A DNA stretch of 64,000 bases, taken from positions 1-64,000 of the forward strand of contig DATBRV010000020.1 in assembly GCA_036560145.1 (NCBI GenBank), read 5' to 3'. Below, piece by piece: positions 58,845-64,000 of the stretch. Position 1 is the first letter of the stretch. Every line of letters begins with the position of its first letter. Below the pieces are notes generated by a model. That model did no database searches. It was not told the DNA's origin and was given only the letters and a program-made list of their open reading frames with translations. The position numbers were made by a program, and so were the translations under genes. Source of the DNA: DATBRV01 sp036560145 (GTDB lineage: Bacteria > Myxococcota_A > UBA9160 > SMWR01).

Positions 58845-59218
58845 TACGCGCCCGCCTCGACCGCCGCGTGCGAGAGGCGCGAAAGCTCCGCCTCGGCGGC
58901 CTCGCGGCCGAGCGTCGCTGCGGGCGAGCGGCCGATCACCACCCAATCGAGCCCCGCGCCGAGCGCTTCGCGCCGGATCCGGAACCACTCGCGGATCCTT
59001 CGCTTGACCCGGTTGCGCACCACGGCACCACCCACCTTGCGGCTGACAGTCACACCGAGTCGGCTTCCCAGCTGCGGGCTCGAAGCGCTGCTTCTCTGCG
59101 CAACCACCACCACGAAGGCGGCGCCCGCCGCGCGACGGCCGCGCCGGATCACCTGCTGGAACTCGACGGAACGCCGCAGTCGGTCGGTCTGCTGGAAGCG
59201 ACCGGTTCGCAGCGACAT
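58844..59218 (-). CDS. rnpA: Ribonuclease P protein component
   Basis: 124 residues from the ATG at 59216-59218; an in-frame extension upstream runs over rpmH. Family features: RLRRSVEFQQVIRRGRR, LGVTVSRKVGGAVVRNRVKRRIREWFR with the RNR RNA-binding signature, and DWVVIGRSP. It is the protein cofactor of tRNA 5' maturation. It starts 2 nt after the rpmH stop. Confidence 0.97.
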   Translation of the reverse strand: MSLRTGRFQQTDRLRRSVEFQQVIRRGRRAAGAAFVVVVAQRSSASSPQLGSRLGVTVSRKVGGAVVRNRVKRRIREWFRIRREALGAGLDWVVIGRSPAATLGREAAEAELSRLSHAAVEAGA

Positions 59219-59220
59219 GG

Positions 59221-59370
59221 CTACTTCGACGGCGTCGAGACTGCGATCCGCTTGCGGCCCTTTGCCCGCCGTCGCTTGAGAACGTTGCGACCCCCAGCGC
59301 TCGCCATGCGCTTGCGAAAACCATGGACCCGCTTGCGCCGAATCCGACTCGGCTGATACGTGCGCTTCAT
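59221..59370 (-). CDS. rpmH: 50S ribosomal protein L34
   Basis: 49 residues from the ATG at 59368-59370. Full L34: MKRTYQPSRIRRKRVHGFRK, then RMASAGGRNVLKRRRAKGRKR, with a short extended tail AVSTPSK. First gene of the minus-strand origin cluster; strong promoter and hairpins lie in its leader. Confidence 0.98.
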   Translation of the reverse strand: MKRTYQPSRIRRKRVHGFRKRMASAGGRNVLKRRRAKGRKRIAVSTPSK

Positions 59371-59464
59371 CGTTCTCGCCTCGCGTGGGGCTCGGGGACG
59401 GAAGCCTGGAGAAGCCAGGCTGGTCGTGCCGGACCCTCCCAAGCGGGTCCTCGGCAGGGGCGGC

Positions 59465-59494
59465 AGGGTAGCCGGGGGCTTGCGCCAGTGTCAA
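59465..59494 (-). promoter_or_regulatory. Promoter of rpmH-rnpA-yidD operon
   Basis: Minus strand TTGACA (59489-59494), 18-nt spacer, TACCCT (59465-59470). Perfect -35 and four of six at -10. TSS would be near 59458, leaving an ~88-nt leader with two hairpins before L34. Confidence 0.65.
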
Positions 59495-59623
59495 CGAAGC
59501 TGGGAAAACCGTGCAGAAGCGGATCCGCAACCGCATCGCGCGTGATAAGATGCGCTCGATGGGGGAAGGGCGGGCCGCCGCCAGCCCCGACGGCGCTTGC
59601 TCCAGCCTCTGATGACAAGACCA

Positions 59624-59658
59624 GAACCCGAGCTTCCACGTCGGGTTCGGCGGTTTTT
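59624..59658 (+). terminator. Terminator-like hairpin in the dnaN leader
   Basis: Stem GAACCCGA/TCGGGTTC (8 bp) with a 9-nt loop, then GGCGG and five T. It lies 65 nt before the dnaN ATG, so transcripts from upstream would end or pause there; it could be an attenuator or the end of a small RNA. Confidence 0.55.
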
Positions 59659-59722
59659 GTCGGAGCCAACCAGGACCTGCTAGCTCTACTACTCCTCAAG
59701 GATTCAACAAAGGAAAAGCAGC

Positions 59723-60847
59723 ATGAAGCTCTCGATCGCGAAGGCGGAGCTCCAGAGGGGGCTCGGGCGGATCCAGTCGATCGTCGAGAAGCGCAACACC
59801 ATGCCGATCCTCGCCAACGTGCTGCTCGAGGCTCGCAAGCAGGGGAAGGAAGGCTTTCTCGATTTCGCCGCCACCGATCTCGAGGTTGCGATTCGCGGCT
59901 CCCAGATCGCGCAGGTCGACAAAGCTGGACGCGTGACGGCTTCGGCCAAGAAGCTCTACGAGATCGTGCGCGAGCTTCCCGACGAGACCGTACGCATCGA
60001 GGCGAGCAACGAAGCCTATCTGACCATCCGCTGCGCGCGGGCGGAGTTCACGCTGGCCGGGGCTTCTGCGGAGGAATATCCGACCCTCCCCAGCCTCCCG
60101 CTCGAGAATCTCGCCACCGTGCAGGCACCGGTCTTCGCCCAGATGATCGAGCGGACCATGTACGCGTCTTCGGCCGACGAGACCCGCTACAACTTGAACG
60201 GCGTCTATCTCGAGCTGATCCCGGAGACACACAAGATCCGCATGGTGGCGACAGACGGCCACCGCCTCGCCTACGTCGATCGCTCCCTGGGCGGCGAGAT
60301 CCATGGTCTCACAGGAGGGGTGATCATCCCCCGCAAGGCGCTGGGCGAGCTCAAGCGGCTCCTCGAAGAGGAGGATGCGGACGAGCTCGAGCTGGGGTTC
60401 CAGGGCAACAGTGGAATCGTGCGCAAGAAGGGCGTGACGCTCACGATGCGCCTGATCGAGGGAGAATTCCCCAGCTACCGGCAGGTGATTCCCCGCGAAG
60501 CCAAGGTCCAGCTGGTGTTGGCGGCCGAGCCCCTCGGACATGCGCTTCGGCGTGTCGCCGTGCTCTCAACCGAGCAGACCCGCGCGGTCAAGCTCGAGCT
60601 CTCCCCCGGGCTGCTGAAGCTCTCCTCCAGCAATCCGGATCTGGGTCAGGCTCAAGAAGAGCTCGACGTCGACTACGCCGGCGAGCCGGTGCAGATCGCG
60701 TTCAACGCTCGGTATCTGCTCGACGCCATCGCCGTGATGGGGGCCAAGGAGCTGCGGCTGAGCCTGCAAGACCCCCTCTCGCCGGCGAGAATCGTCCCCA
60801 CCGACGACGAGGACACGCTGGCGGTGGTGATGCCGATGCGCGCCTAG
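59723..60847 (+). CDS. dnaN: DNA polymerase III sliding clamp (beta)
   Basis: 374 residues, three beta-clamp domains of about 120 residues each: N-terminal MKLSIAKAELQRGLGRIQSIVEKRNTMPILANVLLEA (two segments), central RYNLNGVYLELIPETHKIRMVATDGHRLAYVD, and C-terminal VMPMRA at the hydrophobic pocket end. AAGGA is 8 nt upstream. The clamp ring holds polymerase III on DNA. It opens the plus-strand half of the origin cluster, followed by gyrB. Confidence 0.98.
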   Translation: MKLSIAKAELQRGLGRIQSIVEKRNTMPILANVLLEARKQGKEGFLDFAATDLEVAIRGSQIAQVDKAGRVTASAKKLYEIVRELPDETVRIEASNEAYLTIRCARAEFTLAGASAEEYPTLPSLPLENLATVQAPVFAQMIERTMYASSADETRYNLNGVYLELIPETHKIRMVATDGHRLAYVDRSLGGEIHGLTGGVIIPRKALGELKRLLEEEDADELELGFQGNSGIVRKKGVTLTMRLIEGEFPSYRQVIPREAKVQLVLAAEPLGHALRRVAVLSTEQTRAVKLELSPGLLKLSSSNPDLGQAQEELDVDYAGEPVQIAFNARYLLDAIAVMGAKELRLSLQDPLSPARIVPTDDEDTLAVVMPMRA

Positions 60848-60989
60848 CCGGGATCGCGGCAGAACCTGAACACTTTCCGCCCTCTTGGCCATTCTGTACC
60901 CTTCCGGTCACCGGCGCGGTGAGCCGCCTGGAACAGGCTGACACCGGCGTTCTCACACCCCACCGGTTCCGCACAGGGACGCCTCCAAG

Positions 60990-63425
60990 GTGAGCTACGA
61001 CGCCAGCTCGATCGAGGTTCTAGAAGGCCTCGAGCCGGTCCGAAAGCGGCCCGCGATGTACATCGGGACCACCGGTCCCGAGGGCTTGCACCACCTCGTC
61101 TACGAAGTGGTCGACAACTCGGTCGACGAAGCGGTCGCCGGCTACTGCAAGGAGATCTCGGTCGTCATCCATCAGGACAACAGCGTCACCGTCACGGACG
61201 ACGGCCGCGGCATCCCGGTCGACATGCACGCCTCCGAGGGGCGGTCCGCCGCCGAGGTGGTGATGACCACCCTGCACGCCGGCGGCAAGTTCAACGACAG
61301 CACCTACAAAGTATCGGGCGGGCTGCACGGCGTGGGCGTGTCGGTGGTGAACGCGCTCTCTTCCCAGCTCACGCTCGAGATCCGGCGCGACGGCAAGGTC
61401 TGGCGGCAGCTCTATCAGCGCGGCGAGCCGAAGGCGCCGCTCGAGCCGATCGGCACCACCGACAAGATGGGGACCAAGGTCACCTTCCGGCCCGACGACC
61501 AGATCTTCCAGTCGACCGATTTCTCCTTCGACGTCCTCTCGCAGCGCCTGCGCGAACTCTCGTTCCTCAACGCCGGGCTGCGCATCAAGATCAACGACGA
61601 ACGCAGCGGCAAGAGCCACGACTTCTGCTACGAGGGCGGCCTGGTCTCCTTCGTCGAGCACCTGAACCGCAGCCGCGCCCCACTCCACCGGCCGCCGATC
61701 CGGCTGGTCGGAGACCGCAGCTTCAACGACCGGGGCCGCGAGGTCCCCGTCAACATCGAGATCGCGCTCCAATACAACGAGACCTACAACGAGAGCGTCT
61801 ATTCCTTCGCGAACAACATCAACACGGTCGACGGCGGCACGCACCTGATCGGCTTCCGCACGGCGCTCACCCGCACGCTGAACCGCTACATCGCGAACCA
61901 CTACAAGAACGGCAAGGAGACGCCCGAGGGCATGAGCGGGGACGACACCCGCGAGGGCCTCACCGCCGTGATCTCGGTCAAGCTCCCGCAGCCCGAGTTC
62001 GAGGGGCAGACCAAAGCAAAACTTGGCACCAGCGACGTCCGGGGCCTGGTCGAGACCCTGGTCTACGAGCAGCTCGGCGACTACCTGGAAGAGAACCCGA
62101 CCGTCGCCAAGCCGCTGATCGCGAAGGTGCTGGAGGCGTCGCGGGCCCGGGCCGCGGCGCGCAAGGCCCGCGACCTGGCCCGCCGCAAGGGCGCCCTCTC
62201 GGACCACAGCCTTCCGGGCAAGCTCGCCGACTGCCAGGAGCAGGAGCCGAGCCGCTGCGAGCTCTTCATCGTGGAAGGAGACTCGGCCGGCGGCACCGCC
62301 AAGCAGGGCCGCTTCCGCGAGACGCAGGCGATCCTGCCGATCCGCGGCAAGATCCTGAACGTCGAGCGGGCGCGCCTCGACAAGATGCTCTCCAGCCAGG
62401 AGATCCAGGCGATCGTGGCGGCGATCGGCTGCGGCATCGGGCCGGACTTCGAGGCCGACAAGGCCCGCTATCACAAGATCGTGATCATGACCGACGCCGA
62501 CGTGGACGGGAGCCACATCCGCACGCTGCTGCTGACCTTCTTCTACCGGCAGATGAAGGGGCTGATCGAGCGCGGCTTCCTCTACATCGCGCAGCCGCCG
62601 CTCTTCAAGGTGAAGAAGGGCAAGAGCGAGCGCTACATCAAGGACGAGGGGAGCCTCGAGAGCTATCTGCTCGAGCTGGCGCTCTCCGGCGCCGAGGTCC
62701 GCCTCGCGGCGGGATCCGCGGCGCTGCCGAGCGACGCCGTGCGCCGCCTGCTGGACGCCAGCAGCCTCTACAAGCGCGTGCTGGGCAAGCTCGCGCTGCG
62801 ACGCCTCGACGAGCGGGTGGCGGAAGCGGTGGTCTGGTGCGGCGCGCCGACCGAGGCGGACCTTCGCGACGCCGATGCGCTCACCGCGCGCGTGGCGCCC
62901 CTGCTGAACGAGCGGCTGCGGCCTGGCCAGAAGAGCGGCGACTCGATCGCCTTCACGACCGAGCCCGATCCGGAGCACGGCTGCCATCGCCTGATCTGCG
63001 AGACGCGCCGCGCGGGCGTGGTCTTCCGTACGCTGCTCGACATCGATTTCCTGCGCTCCCCGGATTTCGAACGGCTGCGCGACCTCGCGGCCCAGATGCG
63101 CCAGGTCGGCGCCGGGCCGTTCCTGGTGGGCGCGGACGACGCCGAGGCGGTGAGCGTGGCGACCCCGATCGGGCTGCTCGAGCACCTGCTCGCGCTCGGC
63201 GAGAAGGGGCTCACGATCCAGCGCTACAAGGGCCTCGGCGAGATGAACCCGGATCAGCTCGCCGACACCACCATGAACCCCGCGTCGCGGACGCTGCTGC
63301 AGGTGCAGGCGCTCGACGACGTCGAGGCCGACGACGCCTTCACCACCCTGATGGGTGACGACGTCGAGCCGCGCCGCGACTTCATCGAGCGAAACGCGCT
63401 CGACGTGAAGAACCTCGACATCTAG
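60990..63425 (+). CDS. gyrB: DNA gyrase subunit B
   Basis: 811 residues; GTG start at 60990. GHKL ATPase (VRKRPAMYIGTTGPEGLHHLVYEVVDNSVDEA as two motifs with the catalytic Glu; DDGRGIPVD; GGLHGVGVSVVNALS), transducer, TOPRIM (EGDSAGG, DADVDGSHI) and a ~170-residue insert of the Gram-negative type (about 560-740), then QRYKGLGEMNPDQL. It negatively supercoils DNA with GyrA, whose gene follows 20 nt downstream. Confidence 0.99.
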   Translation: MSYDASSIEVLEGLEPVRKRPAMYIGTTGPEGLHHLVYEVVDNSVDEAVAGYCKEISVVIHQDNSVTVTDDGRGIPVDMHASEGRSAAEVVMTTLHAGGKFNDSTYKVSGGLHGVGVSVVNALSSQLTLEIRRDGKVWRQLYQRGEPKAPLEPIGTTDKMGTKVTFRPDDQIFQSTDFSFDVLSQRLRELSFLNAGLRIKINDERSGKSHDFCYEGGLVSFVEHLNRSRAPLHRPPIRLVGDRSFNDRGREVPVNIEIALQYNETYNESVYSFANNINTVDGGTHLIGFRTALTRTLNRYIANHYKNGKETPEGMSGDDTREGLTAVISVKLPQPEFEGQTKAKLGTSDVRGLVETLVYEQLGDYLEENPTVAKPLIAKVLEASRARAAARKARDLARRKGALSDHSLPGKLADCQEQEPSRCELFIVEGDSAGGTAKQGRFRETQAILPIRGKILNVERARLDKMLSSQEIQAIVAAIGCGIGPDFEADKARYHKIVIMTDADVDGSHIRTLLLTFFYRQMKGLIERGFLYIAQPPLFKVKKGKSERYIKDEGSLESYLLELALSGAEVRLAAGSAALPSDAVRRLLDASSLYKRVLGKLALRRLDERVAEAVVWCGAPTEADLRDADALTARVAPLLNERLRPGQKSGDSIAFTTEPDPEHGCHRLICETRRAGVVFRTLLDIDFLRSPDFERLRDLAAQMRQVGAGPFLVGADDAEAVSVATPIGLLEHLLALGEKGLTIQRYKGLGEMNPDQLADTTMNPASRTLLQVQALDDVEADDAFTTLMGDDVEPRRDFIERNALDVKNLDI

Positions 63426-63445
63426 CCCGGCGAGCCGAGATCCGC

Positions 63446-64000
<555 letters not shown>

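Larger units (their letters stand above)
59371..59722. other. Divergent rpmH-dnaN intergenic region, no dnaA
   Basis: The 352 nt between the divergent rpmH and dnaN starts hold the rpmH promoter and leader hairpins (AGCCTGG-N5-CCAGGCT at 59403-59421; GGACCC-N8-GGGTCC at 59431-59450), a possible extended -10 TGATAAGAT for dnaN at 59543-59551, and the terminator-like hairpin at 59624-59658. dnaA, often here, is absent. No TTATNCACA boxes were found. Confidence 0.55.

Noticed and set aside
59371..59722. DnaA-box cluster/oriC
   Set aside because: No TTATNCACA or its complement was found by reading; location next to dnaN alone is not enough to call oriC.

Overview
The window is a high-GC, gene-dense stretch of a Gram-negative bacterial chromosome. 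Gene content suggests a delta-proteobacterial-type lineage (Myxococcota, Desulfobacterota or Binatota-like). The evidence is: an F-type ATP synthase operon with separate b and b' subunits, both with leader-like N termini and without atpB/atpE; a parA-parB-bactofilin cluster; a protein of the myxobacterial MXAN_5187 type; outer-membrane proteins and an LptM-like lipoprotein; and type I glnA with glnB. The species cannot be named from sequence alone. No IS element, prophage, CRISPR array or rRNA operon was seen.

Layout. 1-4.0 kb: minus-strand acyl-CoA metabolism unit (IclR-type regulator, acyl-CoA dehydrogenase, malic enzyme, acyl-CoA carboxylase beta subunit cut by the window edge). 4.3-8.9 kb: DAHP synthase, class A penicillin-binding protein, TPR lipoprotein, lspA. 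9.0-14.6 kb: plus-strand argH-lptM-dapF-dapA-dapB-HTTM unit, ending with a vitamin K-dependent carboxylase-like membrane protein. 14.6-18.3 kb: glnB-glnA and a porin, with a sigma-54-type promoter sequence before glnB and another before the porin. 18.5-24.1 kb: small OMP, glycosyltransferase-like/YgfZ/nucleotidyltransferase unit, tRNA-Ala(CGC), universal stress protein, diiron ferritin-like protein. 24.2-27.6 kb: an unusual operon of a receiver-XRE regulator, a DapA-like aldolase and a PfkB kinase fused to a KdsD-like SIS isomerase. 27.8-36.7 kb: enolase with exported and membrane proteins, FecCD-type metal-chelate ABC transporter, ComEA-like protein, polyprenyl synthase, radA. 36.7-39.7 kb: bioB-bioF-bioD behind a BirA-operator-like dyad. 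39.7-46.8 kb: accessory region (GNAT remnant, large secreted fibronectin-III protein, esterase, nagA, MXAN_5187-like protein, OMP). 46.9-52.8 kb: atpF'-F-H-A-G-D-C.

53.0-64 kb is a classical origin-proximal block: bactofilin, parB, parA, rsmG, jag, yidC, yidD, rnpA and rpmH on the minus strand, then dnaN, gyrB and gyrA on the plus strand, with three parS sites. dnaA is not between rpmH and dnaN and no DnaA-box cluster was recognised there.

Many minus- and plus-strand operons show stop-start overlaps (ATGA, GTGA, TTGA, TGATG), indicating frequent translational coupling and use of GTG/TTG starts. A short GC-rich interspersed repeat with core AGCGAGCCGAAGGCGAGCG occurs at five intergenic loci.
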